DNA of 64,000 bases from a virus: the IMG/VR virus record IMGVR_UViG_3300023184_003849, positions 57,847 through 121,846 of that record. One strand, 5' to 3'. Below are positions 45,606 to 54,688 of the stretch, piece after piece. The notes under the pieces were generated by a model. The model was given only the letters and a program-made list of their open reading frames with translations. It made no database searches and was not told where the DNA came from. Position 1 is the stretch's first letter. Each line of letters starts with the position of its first letter. The position numbers were made by a program, and so were the translations under genes.

Positions 45606-47698
45606 TACCAGAATCCTCCTTTGAGCAAGTTGCCATTGGCATAGTCTCTCACACTGAACTGTTTGGTAACTTGATTGCGTGACTGTACAGGCAGTAGACT
45701 TATGGTTAGGTCAATTTTGGTAGGTACATAAGTGGGTTGATTCTGACCTAGATTTGGCGGTGGCGGTCTGCAGATTTCTGCGCCATAACTGATGCCTTGA
45801 CCACTGAACAAGTTCTGTAGTCTGGCCACAGCACCTGATATGGGATTGGTTGGTAAGTCTTGTCTGTTTCTGCGTGTGAGCATGTTGGTACCATTGATGT
45901 TGGTGGATCTAGCACGTATGTAGTCAACGTCACTGGGCAGGTTGTAATTAAAACTGGTTACCACGCAGGGGTGCCGGGAGAACTGATATTCGCCCAGACC
46001 AGACAAATACACCAAAGGCGGTGGCGCACCATGTTGCGGGTCTTGACCATAAAACATCTTGGTTACTGAACGGAAAAAATGTATCACTGCCAAGAGATAG
46101 TTGGCTTCAGTGGTGTCTTGAGCAGTAAATGTGGCTGTGATACCCACTTGGTCTGTGTAACTGCTTTTGTAAAAGTAACCTTTGTAGTTGCTGTGAGTTA
46201 GCGCATAAGCATCGTAATCGGCCTTGTAACTCATTTCAATCTTGGGTGTGTAGGGGAATACCACTCCACCGGTAAGGGCCAATGGTGCCAGTATGCCCGG
46301 TCCACCACCATTGCGATCAGTTGGTGCGTTGTACAAATAGTTTGCGCCAGGTGCCAGACTCAGTCGCACACGCCAGTCACCTTTGTTGACTGTTTTCTGC
46401 TGTGCGGCATTGACTGCCTGTTGCTGGGCCAACTGTCGGCCTATTTCTACCTGTGCGGCTTCATCTGCAACTGCATCATTGGCACTTTGTAAAAGACGAC
46501 CTTGTGCGATTTGTTCGGCGTCGCTTACATAACCAGTGTTGACAGGGTCGACTGGTGAGGCTGCTGTTGTTGGATTGGTTATCACAGCGGCTGTGGCATT
46601 TTGTGCGGCAATGTTTACATTAGGATCAACTGTGATTGGAACTGTGGTTGAGACTGCAGGATTAGTTGTGTCTCTATAGGCTGCGGCATTGTCATTGATG
46701 CTTGCTTCGTTAAATTGTATTGTGTCTTGTGTGTTGGCAATGTAGGCTTGATTTTCATTTATGCTTTGTGTTTGGTCAAATATGTTTTGCACCTGCTCAG
46801 CATTGTTGGCTTCTAGTACTGCTCGCCGTTCTGCACTAATGTTAGGATCAGCCAGTTCAGCATTTTGCTGGGCAATGATACTTTCACTGTCTGCAATATT
46901 TTGTTGTGCTGACTTGATATTTTGCGTGGCTGTGGCTATACCTGCTTGGCCTTTGGCAATCTCTGTACCTGCCTGTTCGATGTTTGTCAAATAAGGATTT
47001 GGAAACTCTGATTGAGCATTGAGTCTGGCCGCGTCAACTGCTGTTTGGCGAGTTTCTGTGTATGGCGATTCCGTGGCCACAGGTGTGGGAGAAGTATTCA
47101 CAACATACTTTGGATTTGGCTGCCAGTCGCCATTGGCGTCTTTGATAAAGGTGTCTGATGGTCCAGCAAGGTTGCTTTGCCCTGGGTTTACTGCTGTGGC
47201 AGATATTATTGGTTGTTGATTGAATGTGTTGATTCTGTTCTGTGCCGCTGGGTCAATCGATGCTGCCACATCAGCGGGTATTATTTGTTTGCCTGTTGTC
47301 CGGTCAACAGGATATGACAATCCAGTTGCTGAATTAAATACAACCCCATTTGAATCAACATACACTGGCGCATTTGTAGCAGATGTGTTTACTGCATTTT
47401 TAACAGTTTGTGCAGTTGGTGTGTTAGGATCAACTAGATTATTAATAAACGCAGGATTGATGTTTCTTGTGAGTTGTTGTGTTTCGGCCGCACTTAGGAT
47501 ATTGAGCCCATACGCATCCTGTGTAGGGCTATCAGCGGCGTTTGTGGTTTGCCCAGGATAATTTTCATCCCACCAAGAGGCATTACCGGCTTCGTCAGCA
47601 ACCTGTTCACCAGTGTAGGTTTCAGTTACCTCTCCGTCGATTTGTATCTCTGCAGGCACATCTTCAGGTGCGCTCCAGAAAAAGTTTTCTTCATCCAT
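45605..47698 (-). CDS. Baseplate/tail-tube-associated protein (gp48/gp54-like C-terminal domain)
   Basis: 697 residues. Residues 1-420 are a low-complexity, Ala/Asn/Gln-rich region with a coiled-coil stretch near 225-330 (QAGIATATQNIKSAQQNIAD, SESIIAQQNAELADPNISAE). The C-terminal domain from about 420 is well ordered: VRLSLAPGANYLYNAPTDRN, VVFPYTPKIEMSYKADYDAY, TEANYLLAVIHFFRSVTKMF. This resembles the tube-cap/hub domain of aquatic T4-like phages, so gp48 or gp54 are the candidates, without certainty. It is the first gene of the leftward tail block, and a TTAAATA box lies upstream. Confidence 0.7.
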   Translation of the reverse strand: MDEENFFWSAPEDVPAEIQIDGEVTETYTGEQVADEAGNASWWDENYPGQTTNAADSPTQDAYGLNILSAAETQQLTRNINPAFINNLVDPNTPTAQTVKNAVNTSATNAPVYVDSNGVVFNSATGLSYPVDRTTGKQIIPADVAASIDPAAQNRINTFNQQPIISATAVNPGQSNLAGPSDTFIKDANGDWQPNPKYVVNTSPTPVATESPYTETRQTAVDAARLNAQSEFPNPYLTNIEQAGTEIAKGQAGIATATQNIKSAQQNIADSESIIAQQNAELADPNISAERRAVLEANNAEQVQNIFDQTQSINENQAYIANTQDTIQFNEASINDNAAAYRDTTNPAVSTTVPITVDPNVNIAAQNATAAVITNPTTAASPVDPVNTGYVSDAEQIAQGRLLQSANDAVADEAAQVEIGRQLAQQQAVNAAQQKTVNKGDWRVRLSLAPGANYLYNAPTDRNGGGPGILAPLALTGGVVFPYTPKIEMSYKADYDAYALTHSNYKGYFYKSSYTDQVGITATFTAQDTTEANYLLAVIHFFRSVTKMFYGQDPQHGAPPPLVYLSGLGEYQFSRHPCVVTSFNYNLPSDVDYIRARSTNINGTNMLTRRNRQDLPTNPISGAVARLQNLFSGQGISYGAEICRPPPPNLGQNQPTYVPTKIDLTISLLPVQSRNQVTKQFSVRDYANGNLLKGGFW

Positions 47699-47715
47699 GT
47701 TTGTTCCTTGCCCTG

Positions 47716-47722
47716 TATTTAA
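47716..47722 (-). promoter_or_regulatory. Possible late promoter for the leftward tail block
   Basis: The minus strand reads TTAAATA, one base short of TATAAATA, followed by CAGGGCAAGGAACAAAC and the ATG at 47698. AAGGA is a good ribosome-binding site. It is the only late-like box before the first gene of the block. Confidence 0.4.
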
Positions 47723-47753
47723 CCAAAAAATAAAGTGCTCAGTTTAAGAAAGG

Positions 47754-47781
47754 TTGACAAGTACTAAGAATGTGTTACAAT
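47754..47781 (+). promoter_or_regulatory. Sigma70-like promoter before gp55
   Basis: TTGACA at 47754-47759 is the exact -35 consensus. TACAAT at 47776-47781 is a good -10, and the 16-base spacing is normal. The transcript would start near 47788 and run into gp55, gp47 and gp46. This is a host-type promoter, suiting genes made before late transcription. Ribosome-binding site AAAGGA is at 47794-47799. Confidence 0.8.
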
Positions 47782-47789
47782 AAGTACTA
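47759..47789. repeat. Paired AAGTACTA repeats around the gp55 promoter
   Basis: AAGTACTA occurs at 47759-47766 and again at 47782-47789, start-to-start distance 23 bases. Each contains the palindrome AGTACT. The first overlaps the end of the -35 and the second sits at the expected transcription start, so a protein binding both would block the promoter. Candidate operator; the regulator is unknown. Confidence 0.55.
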
Positions 47790-47810
47790 TTCGAAAGGAA
47801 TCCCCAGTCA

Positions 47811-48704
47811 ATGACTGCCACTATCCGTGCTACACCCAAAACCAACTATCTCAACAATAGAGATATTCTCAAAGAGATTCATCTAAGCAAAAATACCTAC
47901 TGCTCTTTTCGAGATCCAGCCGTCGATCATCAATTTGATATAATCTTGCCCTCTGTGAGCAAGATCAATCAAAAGACCATAGCCGAAGCACGACGCAATC
48001 GTGCTGACCGTCTCAAACGCGAAGGTATCATAGTTGACCCAAAGAAAATACCCAACACTGACTGTGTGTTTCGAGTCACTTGTTGGGATCACATACCCAT
48101 GGCACCCAAGAAAGTCACCAAAGCCGAAGCCAAAAAACGGAAATTAGAGGACTTGTTGGAACTGGATGATGTTGCAGAAGATCCACTAGCGGACCTTGTA
48201 GAAGAGCCTATCCTAGATCCCACACACATGCGAGTGAACTTTCCTCCGTTCTGGCATTACCGAATTGACGACAATAAGGTGCCTTTTGTGGTGGGCAAAA
48301 GCCATTGGCGGGGTACCTTAGATGGGGGCGAGTTCTGTAAAGATCATGGCAAAATGACCCGAACTTTGGCCAACATGTTTATGAAATTATGCGAAAGATA
48401 TGCTACAAGGAGTAACTGGCGTGGATACACCTACAATGAAGAAATGCGGGGGCAAGCCCTTCTACAACTGTCTCAAATCGGATTGCAATTTGACGAGTCA
48501 AAATCGCAGAACCCTTTTGCGTATTATACTGCCGCTATCACTAATAGTTTCACTCGTATCCTAAATATTGAAAAGAAAAATCAAAACATTCGAGACGATA
48601 TTTTAGAGATGAACGGACTCAATCCTTCATGGACTAGACAGAATTCTGGCAAGTACTCAATGGCTGCCATGTCCGGACCGGTTGTTTCTAGCCTTGATGA
48701 GTAG
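47811..48704 (+). CDS. 55: Late-transcription sigma factor gp55
   Basis: 297 residues, longer than T4 gp55 (185). The C-terminal half has the gp55/sigma region: YNEEMRGQALLQLSQIGLQF, SQNPFAYYTAAITNSFTRIL, NIEKKNQNIRDDILEMNGLN. This corresponds to the region 2-like helices that bind RNA polymerase and read TATAAATA. The N-terminal 110 residues are an extension with a charged segment (KRKLEDLLELDDVAEDP). It directs host core polymerase to late promoters of the head and tail genes. It is first in its operon behind a sigma70-like promoter and is followed 12 bases later by gp47. Confidence 0.93.
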   Translation: MTATIRATPKTNYLNNRDILKEIHLSKNTYCSFRDPAVDHQFDIILPSVSKINQKTIAEARRNRADRLKREGIIVDPKKIPNTDCVFRVTCWDHIPMAPKKVTKAEAKKRKLEDLLELDDVAEDPLADLVEEPILDPTHMRVNFPPFWHYRIDDNKVPFVVGKSHWRGTLDGGEFCKDHGKMTRTLANMFMKLCERYATRSNWRGYTYNEEMRGQALLQLSQIGLQFDESKSQNPFAYYTAAITNSFTRILNIEKKNQNIRDDILEMNGLNPSWTRQNSGKYSMAAMSGPVVSSLDE

Positions 48705-48716
48705 TATACTAACAGG

Positions 48717-49733
48717 ATGACTAATCTATTCCGGAAGGCCGCGGTCTTTACAGACATTCACTTTGGCTTGAAAAGCAACAGCACTCAGCACAACGAGGAC
48801 TGCATGAACTTTGTGCGATGGGCATGTGCCAAAGCAAAAGAGGAAGGTTGCGAAACCTGTTTGTTCCTGGGCGACTGGCACAATAACCGTGCTAGCCTGA
48901 ACATTGTTACACTAAACTACAGCCTGCGGGCACTGGAGCACATGAATGATAATTTTGAAAACGTGTATTTCATTCCTGGTAATCATGATTTGTATTATCG
49001 AGATAAGCGCGACATACAAAGTGTGGAATGGGCAAAGCATCTCCCCCGTGTACAGATATGCAACGATTGGTTTAGCAGTGGAGACGTGGTTATTGCTCCT
49101 TGGCTTGTAGCCGATGACCACAAGCGTATTCCCAAACTAACGGGCAAATACATGTTTGGGCACTTTGAACTGCCCGGTTACTTGATGAACGCCATGGTAG
49201 AAATGCCAGATCACGGTGAAGTGCGCAGAGAAGACTTCACAAATTTTGAACATGTATTTACTGGACACTTTCACAAGCGACAGACCAAAAAGAATATCAC
49301 ATACATTGGCAATTGCTTTCCACACAATTATGCCGATGCAGGCGACGATGATCGTGGCATGATGATTTTGGAATGGGGTAAAGAACCAGAGTTTCATGCT
49401 TGGCCTGATCAGCCACGTTATCGTGTGCTGGGACTGGCCAATATTATAGACAATGCACCAAATTTACTGGCCAAGGACATGCATGTGCGTGTGCAGTTGG
49501 ACATTGAAATATCGTATGAGGAAGCCAACTTCATCAAAGAAACGTATATTAAAGATTACAGTTTGAGAGAAATGGCCTTGATACCCAACAAGAACAGTTC
49601 AGTAGACACTGACATGGCCCCCGGCGAAGTCAAGTTTGAAAGTGTAGATCAAATTGTCACAGACCAGATTACTAACATTGAATCAGAGTTTTACGACAAC
49701 AAATTGTTACTGAAAATTTACCAAACTCTATGA
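48717..49733 (+). CDS. 47: Recombination endonuclease subunit gp47 (Mre11-like)
   Basis: 338 residues, matching T4 gp47 (339). The metallophosphoesterase motifs are intact: D13 and H15 in FTDIHFG, GDWHNN at 52-57, GNHD at 88-91, GHFELPGY near 147 and TGHFHKR near 182. With gp46 it forms the Mre11/Rad50-type complex that resects DNA ends for recombination-dependent replication. The ending overlaps the gp46 start by 4 bases (ATGA), giving stoichiometric production. Confidence 0.95.
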   Translation: MTNLFRKAAVFTDIHFGLKSNSTQHNEDCMNFVRWACAKAKEEGCETCLFLGDWHNNRASLNIVTLNYSLRALEHMNDNFENVYFIPGNHDLYYRDKRDIQSVEWAKHLPRVQICNDWFSSGDVVIAPWLVADDHKRIPKLTGKYMFGHFELPGYLMNAMVEMPDHGEVRREDFTNFEHVFTGHFHKRQTKKNITYIGNCFPHNYADAGDDDRGMMILEWGKEPEFHAWPDQPRYRVLGLANIIDNAPNLLAKDMHVRVQLDIEISYEEANFIKETYIKDYSLREMALIPNKNSSVDTDMAPGEVKFESVDQIVTDQITNIESEFYDNKLLLKIYQTL

Positions 49734-51493
49734 TAAGCATAAAGAATTTGACCGTTAAAAATTTCATGAGTGTGGGAGCGGCCACACAAGGTATTGACTT
49801 TGACCGCAACGACTTGACTTTGGTACTAGGCGAAAACTTAGACCTTGGCGGAGATGGATCACGCAACGGCACAGGCAAAACCACAATTATCAACGCACTA
49901 AGTTACGCCTTGTATGGCCAAGCACTCAGCAACATCCGCAAAGACAATCTGGTAAACAAGACCAATGGCCGGAACATGCTGGTCAGTCTAGACTTTTCAG
50001 TCAACGGTCAAGAATATAGAATTGAACGTGGGCGCAAACCCAATGTGCTGAAATTTTACGTAAATAACGAACAAAAAACAGCCGAGGACGAGGCACAGGG
50101 CGACAGTCGTGAAACACAAGACGCCATAGAACGTGTGATGAACATGAGTCATGACATGTTCAAGCATGTTTTGGCCTTGAACACTTATACCGAACCATTC
50201 TTGAGTTTAAAAGCCAATGACCAACGAACTATCATTGAGCAGTTGTTGGGGATTACTTTGCTATCAGAACGTGCTGATGCTATCAAAGAACTCAATCGTC
50301 AGACCAAAGATGCTATTCAACAAGAAGAATTTCGCATACGTGCTGTGCAAGAAGCCAACCGGCGCATAGAAGAACAGATTGAAAGTCTACGCAAACGTCA
50401 GCGGCTTTGGACAACCAAACGTGATGAAGATGTGGCCAAACTAGAACAAGCCATTGGGGATCTTGAACACATTGATATTGATGGTGAAGTGCAGGCACAC
50501 AGAGACTTGGACACATTTCATGAGCGCAAAAAAGCCACGGACGATGCCAACAGATACATCCGGCAGATTGCCGCAGATGATGTTCGGCTACAAAAGATCT
50601 TAGACAAACTCCGAACTGAAATTGCGGCGTTGGACAATCACAAGTGTCATTCATGCGGTCAAGACTTGCATGATAACAAACAGGAAGAGTTAAAACAAGC
50701 CAAAGAAGAACTGGTGCGTGAAACTGCATTGCAACTTTTGGCCAACGACACGCAACGTCAAAGACACCAAGACACACTGACCCAGATTGGTGAGTTGGTT
50801 TCTGCACCCACGGTGTTTTACGATTCACTGGAACAGGCTTTAAATCATCGCAATACTGTGGAAACCTTGCGCAAAGATTTGACCACACGATCTGCAGATG
50901 TAGATCCATACGAAGAACAAATCACAGACATGCAGGGTCAGGCTCTTCAGGTTGTTACTTACGACGCATTAAACGAACTGACAAGATTACAGGATCACCA
51001 AGATTTCTTGCTCAAACTGTTGACATCCAAGGATTCATTTGTTCGCAAGAAGATTATTGATCAAAATTTAAGTTATCTAAACGCACGACTCACACACTAC
51101 TTGGATCGCATTGGATTGCCACACACTGTGAAGTTCCAAAACGATCTCACAGTGAGTATCGAAGAACTAGGCCGAGAACTAGACTTTGATAACTTGAGTC
51201 GTGGTGAGCGCAATCGTTTAATATTAAGTATGAGTTGGGCATTCCGTGATGTTTGGGAAAGTTTGTACTCACCTATCAACTTGTTGTTTATTGACGAGTT
51301 GATTGACAATGGTTTGGACACACAAGGTGTAGAGAATGCTCTAGCCTTGCTGAAAAAGATGAGCCGAGAGCGTCACAAATCAATCTGGCTGGTTTCACAT
51401 AGAGACGAACTGGCCGGTCGTGTGGAGAACATTCTCAAAGTTGTAAAAGAGAATGGTTTTACCACTTACAACACGGATGTTGATCTAGCATAA
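49730..51493 (+). CDS. 46: Recombination endonuclease subunit gp46 (Rad50-like ATPase)
   Basis: 587 residues, close to T4 gp46 (560). Walker A is at 43-52 (GSRNGTGKTT). Coiled-coil arms (residues about 190-290 and 310-420) flank a zinc hook with C305 and C308 in CHSCGQDL. The ABC signature LSRGERNRLILSMSW is near 489 and Walker B FIDELIDNGLD near 520. It is an ATP-driven partner of gp47 in DNA-end processing. The stop overlaps the next start (TAATG), so the accessory radical SAM gene behind it is co-translated. Confidence 0.95.
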   Translation: MISIKNLTVKNFMSVGAATQGIDFDRNDLTLVLGENLDLGGDGSRNGTGKTTIINALSYALYGQALSNIRKDNLVNKTNGRNMLVSLDFSVNGQEYRIERGRKPNVLKFYVNNEQKTAEDEAQGDSRETQDAIERVMNMSHDMFKHVLALNTYTEPFLSLKANDQRTIIEQLLGITLLSERADAIKELNRQTKDAIQQEEFRIRAVQEANRRIEEQIESLRKRQRLWTTKRDEDVAKLEQAIGDLEHIDIDGEVQAHRDLDTFHERKKATDDANRYIRQIAADDVRLQKILDKLRTEIAALDNHKCHSCGQDLHDNKQEELKQAKEELVRETALQLLANDTQRQRHQDTLTQIGELVSAPTVFYDSLEQALNHRNTVETLRKDLTTRSADVDPYEEQITDMQGQALQVVTYDALNELTRLQDHQDFLLKLLTSKDSFVRKKIIDQNLSYLNARLTHYLDRIGLPHTVKFQNDLTVSIEELGRELDFDNLSRGERNRLILSMSWAFRDVWESLYSPINLLFIDELIDNGLDTQGVENALALLKKMSRERHKSIWLVSHRDELAGRVENILKVVKENGFTTYNTDVDLA

Positions 51494-52449
51494 TGTTCAA
51501 TCTTGCAACCAAAACTATACTTCAAATAGAACCAACCACAGTATGCGGACTAGAGTGCCCTCAATGTGCTAGATACTTTGACAATCAAATAAATCCACTC
51601 ATGCAATCTGCTGAACTAACATTAGAAGATGTGCAACAACTATGTCCAGTTGAATGGGTACAAGGTTTAGAAAAAATGTTCATGTGCGGCACTTACGGCG
51701 AACCAGCGGCTGCTCATGACTGTTTGGAAATTTTTCGTTGGTTTAGAAAAATTAATCCTAATATTACATTGGGCATGAATACCAGTGGTAGTTTGCGTAA
51801 CATAGAGTGGTGGCAAGAACTTGGAACTATTTTGAATCAACCACTAGATTATGTTGTTTTTAGTATCGACGGACTAGAAGATACTAATCATGTTTATAGA
51901 CGCAACAGTAATTGGAATAAAATCATGAACAGCGTTCAAGCATACATTACAGCAGGTGGTCATGCTCATTGGGACATGTTGGTATTTGAGCACAATAAAC
52001 ACCAAATTGATCAAGCCAAAGAATTAGCCACACATATGGGATTCTCTTGGTTTCGTACCAAGTACACAGACCGCCCAATAACAAAAAATATACAATGGTT
52101 AAAAAAAGTACCGGAGGCTATTGAAAATTCTACTAAAAGCGATCAAATAATCTGCCATTATGAAACTACTAACCAGGCTTATCTTAGCGCACAAGGACAA
52201 TGGTTTCCTTGTTGTTACATTGGTGGAAAAATACATTACCCAGACACAAGCGGTCAAGAATTACGAGGAATTTTTAATAGCCAGGACCTGCCTCAGGATT
52301 TTAAGACAGTTCATCACAGCGGTGCCTGGACCACTGTTTGGAAAAGTTGGAACCATCGACCATTATCAGTGTGTTTAGACCATTGTGCTGCCAGTAGAGA
52401 ACAACCAAAAGTTTTAAATAAATGGAAACAAGAAATTCAACTGCACTAG
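51493..52449 (+). CDS. Radical SAM protein with C-terminal SPASM domain
   Basis: 318 residues. The core motif is C18, C22, C25 (CGLECPQC). CGTYGEPAAAHDCL replaces the usual GGEP segment, as in many SPASM-type enzymes. The C-terminal SPASM cysteines follow LSAQGQWFPCCYIGG near residue 240, with CLDHC near 297. The order is the usual one (core then SPASM), unlike the five leftward copies. Such enzymes commonly modify peptides or activate partner enzymes. It is fused to the gp46 operon by TAATG overlap. An SDR and a second radical SAM follow, suggesting one pathway. The substrate is unknown. Confidence 0.85.
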   Translation: MFNLATKTILQIEPTTVCGLECPQCARYFDNQINPLMQSAELTLEDVQQLCPVEWVQGLEKMFMCGTYGEPAAAHDCLEIFRWFRKINPNITLGMNTSGSLRNIEWWQELGTILNQPLDYVVFSIDGLEDTNHVYRRNSNWNKIMNSVQAYITAGGHAHWDMLVFEHNKHQIDQAKELATHMGFSWFRTKYTDRPITKNIQWLKKVPEAIENSTKSDQIICHYETTNQAYLSAQGQWFPCCYIGGKIHYPDTSGQELRGIFNSQDLPQDFKTVHHSGAWTTVWKSWNHRPLSVCLDHCAASREQPKVLNKWKQEIQLH

Positions 52450-52450
52450 T

Positions 52451-53053
52451 ATGAAAATATTAATTACCGGTACATCAAGTGGATTAGGCCAAGAATTAGT
52501 CAGCCGTTTGCATCATCATAACGTTGTTGCACTAACTAGACAACTGCTAGATTTGTCAGACATTAAATCTGTTGTTAACTATGACCCAGGATTTTGCGAT
52601 ATTTTGATAAACTGTGCTGGCACAGATCTTGGTGGTAAAATTGATTTTGTAAATCATCGAACCCAGCACGTGGTTAATATTTTAAATACAAATCTTATTG
52701 CGCCTATATTGTTGAGCAAACAGGCATTGTCAACCAATTCTAAATGTAAAATTGTAAACATCACTAGTACCAACAATAACAGATACCATGCCAATAACTT
52801 GTGTTATAGTTTGAGCAAAAAGGCATTGGCAGAATTTGGGGCAATGTTAAAAGTTGAGTATCCAGATGTTGATTACTTAGAAATTAAACTGGGTCTTGTC
52901 AAGACCGAATTTAATCGCAACAGATATAAATATGAACCTGATCGATTTTCTGATATCTATCAACTCCCATATTTGACTGTGAGTCAGGCTGCCGACATAA
53001 TTGTACCTGCTATACTCAACTCTTCAATTAAATCTATCGAAGTTGCACCATGA
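52451..53053 (+). CDS. Short-chain dehydrogenase/reductase
   Basis: 200 residues, short for an SDR (about 250). TGTSSGLG at residues 6-13 is the NAD(P)-binding Gly motif, NCAG at 54-57 the structural motif, S106 in the ITST strand, and Y119-x3-K123 the catalytic pair. A complete catalytic triad is therefore visible. It oxidises or reduces a hydroxyl/carbonyl substrate using NAD(P). Only one base separates it from the upstream gene, and it overlaps the next by ATGA. Sugar or metabolite processing together with the radical SAM proteins is likely but inferred. Confidence 0.88.
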   Translation: MKILITGTSSGLGQELVSRLHHHNVVALTRQLLDLSDIKSVVNYDPGFCDILINCAGTDLGGKIDFVNHRTQHVVNILNTNLIAPILLSKQALSTNSKCKIVNITSTNNNRYHANNLCYSLSKKALAEFGAMLKVEYPDVDYLEIKLGLVKTEFNRNRYKYEPDRFSDIYQLPYLTVSQAADIIVPAILNSSIKSIEVAP

Positions 53054-54147
53054 AGTATCCTTGGCAATTATATCATTGGCATTTTGAAGTCAGCGGCAAA
53101 TGTACACTCAAATGCCCTCGTTGTCCTCGCAATGATACCGCCCCAGTTGCTTGGATTAACAAAGAACTTGATCTTGAATTTTTTAAGAAAACTCTAACAC
53201 CAGACTTGTTGAAAAACACAGTGAAACGTGTTACAATGTGTGGAGATGTTGGTGATCCTATCTATGCTAGTGAATTTTTAGAGATTGTTGAGTATGTTAA
53301 ACAAAACAATCCAAAAATTCATGTGTATACTATTACCAATGGAAGTTATAGGAAGCCTGATTGGTGGAAAAAGTTTGCTAGTATCAGTAACGAATACGAT
53401 ACTATAAATTTCAGTATTGATGGGTACGATAATCAGTCTAACAATTTATATCGTATCGGCAGCGATTGGAAATCAATCATGACTGGTATGGATATCATGT
53501 GCAAAGAAAGTTCTGCGTTTGTGTATTGGGCTACTATATTGTTTTCGTTTAACCAAGATCATAGAGATAGCATATTGACGCAGGCAAAAAATATTGGGTG
53601 CGACGGTGTTCAGTTTACCTATAGCACAAAGTTTGGCAGTAAATACGGCGAAGCATATGGTGGTGCTACAGATCCATTGGAGCCACGTAATGAGTTTATT
53701 AGTCAAACTCATCGATACGAAAGAGAATTAATAGGTCTGAGCGACCGTTTGCCGTTAAACAACTCTTATCTTGATCATAACAAACAAAAGTATATTGAAA
53801 TTAAACAAAAACACAATTCTTTTGTTACTCCTATGTGTAGCATAGGCAATCGAGGTCTTTATGTAAGTGCAGATGGTGTATTACATCCTTGCAGTTGGGT
53901 GAGTTTTCCTTATGTGTCTATGTCAACTGATCGTAAAACTATAAATTTTAAAGACAGTTTCCACCAGACCTATAGAGATCAACTAGACCTTACACAACAC
54001 ACTTTGCATAATGTATTAGATAATGACATTTGGGCTAAACTATTTGATTCTTTTGACGATGCTGGCCGTGCCTGGGTCGAGTGTGAACAAAAATGCAACT
54101 GCAATCTAGTCAATGAAGAGTACGCTGTGGGATGGTTGACAAATTAG
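53050..54147 (+). CDS. Radical SAM protein with C-terminal SPASM domain, paralog of 51493
   Basis: 365 residues. The core motif is C18, C22, C25 (CTLKCPRC), the same positions as the 51493 protein. MCGDVGDPIYASEF corresponds to the GGEP segment, and TITNGSYRKPDWW matches NTSGSLRNIEWW of the paralog, so the two share recent ancestry. C-terminal SPASM cysteines are seen in PMCSIGNRGLYVSADGVLHP with CSW, and CEQKCNC near the end. It overlaps the SDR gene by ATGA. The substrate is unknown. Confidence 0.85.
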   Translation: MKYPWQLYHWHFEVSGKCTLKCPRCPRNDTAPVAWINKELDLEFFKKTLTPDLLKNTVKRVTMCGDVGDPIYASEFLEIVEYVKQNNPKIHVYTITNGSYRKPDWWKKFASISNEYDTINFSIDGYDNQSNNLYRIGSDWKSIMTGMDIMCKESSAFVYWATILFSFNQDHRDSILTQAKNIGCDGVQFTYSTKFGSKYGEAYGGATDPLEPRNEFISQTHRYERELIGLSDRLPLNNSYLDHNKQKYIEIKQKHNSFVTPMCSIGNRGLYVSADGVLHPCSWVSFPYVSMSTDRKTINFKDSFHQTYRDQLDLTQHTLHNVLDNDIWAKLFDSFDDAGRAWVECEQKCNCNLVNEEYAVGWLTN

Positions 54148-54148
54148 T

Positions 54149-54688
54149 ATGAATCAATTTAAAATTGAAACTCATGCCAGTTGGGGACGAACTGCTCCGC
54201 AAATATGTGTAAACAATCAAATACTAACCATTCCTGTAGGTACAAGTTTAGTTGAACTACCGGCACAAGATTTAGAAACATTGACTATAGATTTTTTTAG
54301 TAAAAAAGAGTCTGACACTATTATAGATGAATCAGGGCAAATCGTGGCAGATACAGAATGGCGTATAACTACTATTTGGTGCGACCAAATACGCCTAGAG
54401 TCTTGGTTTCGAAACGATGCAATTTATCGCCCAAAATATTTTTCTGGATTTTTAAAAAATAATCCTGATGCGCCAACAGAGATTACGGCTCCGTATCAAT
54501 TTAACTTTTGCGGAACTATCAATTGGCAATGGCAAGGAGATTTCTGGGAATGGTACTTCCATGAAAAAAACAAAAGAGAAGTTATTAATTTTTTAGACAA
54601 AGATCCCGACCGTGTTTGGAAGTTTCGTGGCAATACAGAATCTTGCGATGATCTTGTGACTGGTATTCGAAACATATTAAATTTATGA
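54149..54688 (+). CDS. Conserved phage protein of unknown function, beta-rich
   Basis: 179 residues. ELPAQDLETLTIDFFSKKES, then DTEWRITTIWCDQIRLESWF and YQFNFCGTINWQWQGDFWEW describe a Trp-rich beta-sandwich such as a carbohydrate-binding or ligand-binding module. The C-terminus KNKREVINFLDKDPDRVWKF is helical. No catalytic motif is seen. It lies between the second and third radical SAM genes, one base after the first and overlapping the next by ATGA. It may bind the substrate or product of those enzymes (inference). Confidence 0.7.
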   Translation: MNQFKIETHASWGRTAPQICVNNQILTIPVGTSLVELPAQDLETLTIDFFSKKESDTIIDESGQIVADTEWRITTIWCDQIRLESWFRNDAIYRPKYFSGFLKNNPDAPTEITAPYQFNFCGTINWQWQGDFWEWYFHEKNKREVINFLDKDPDRVWKFRGNTESCDDLVTGIRNILNL

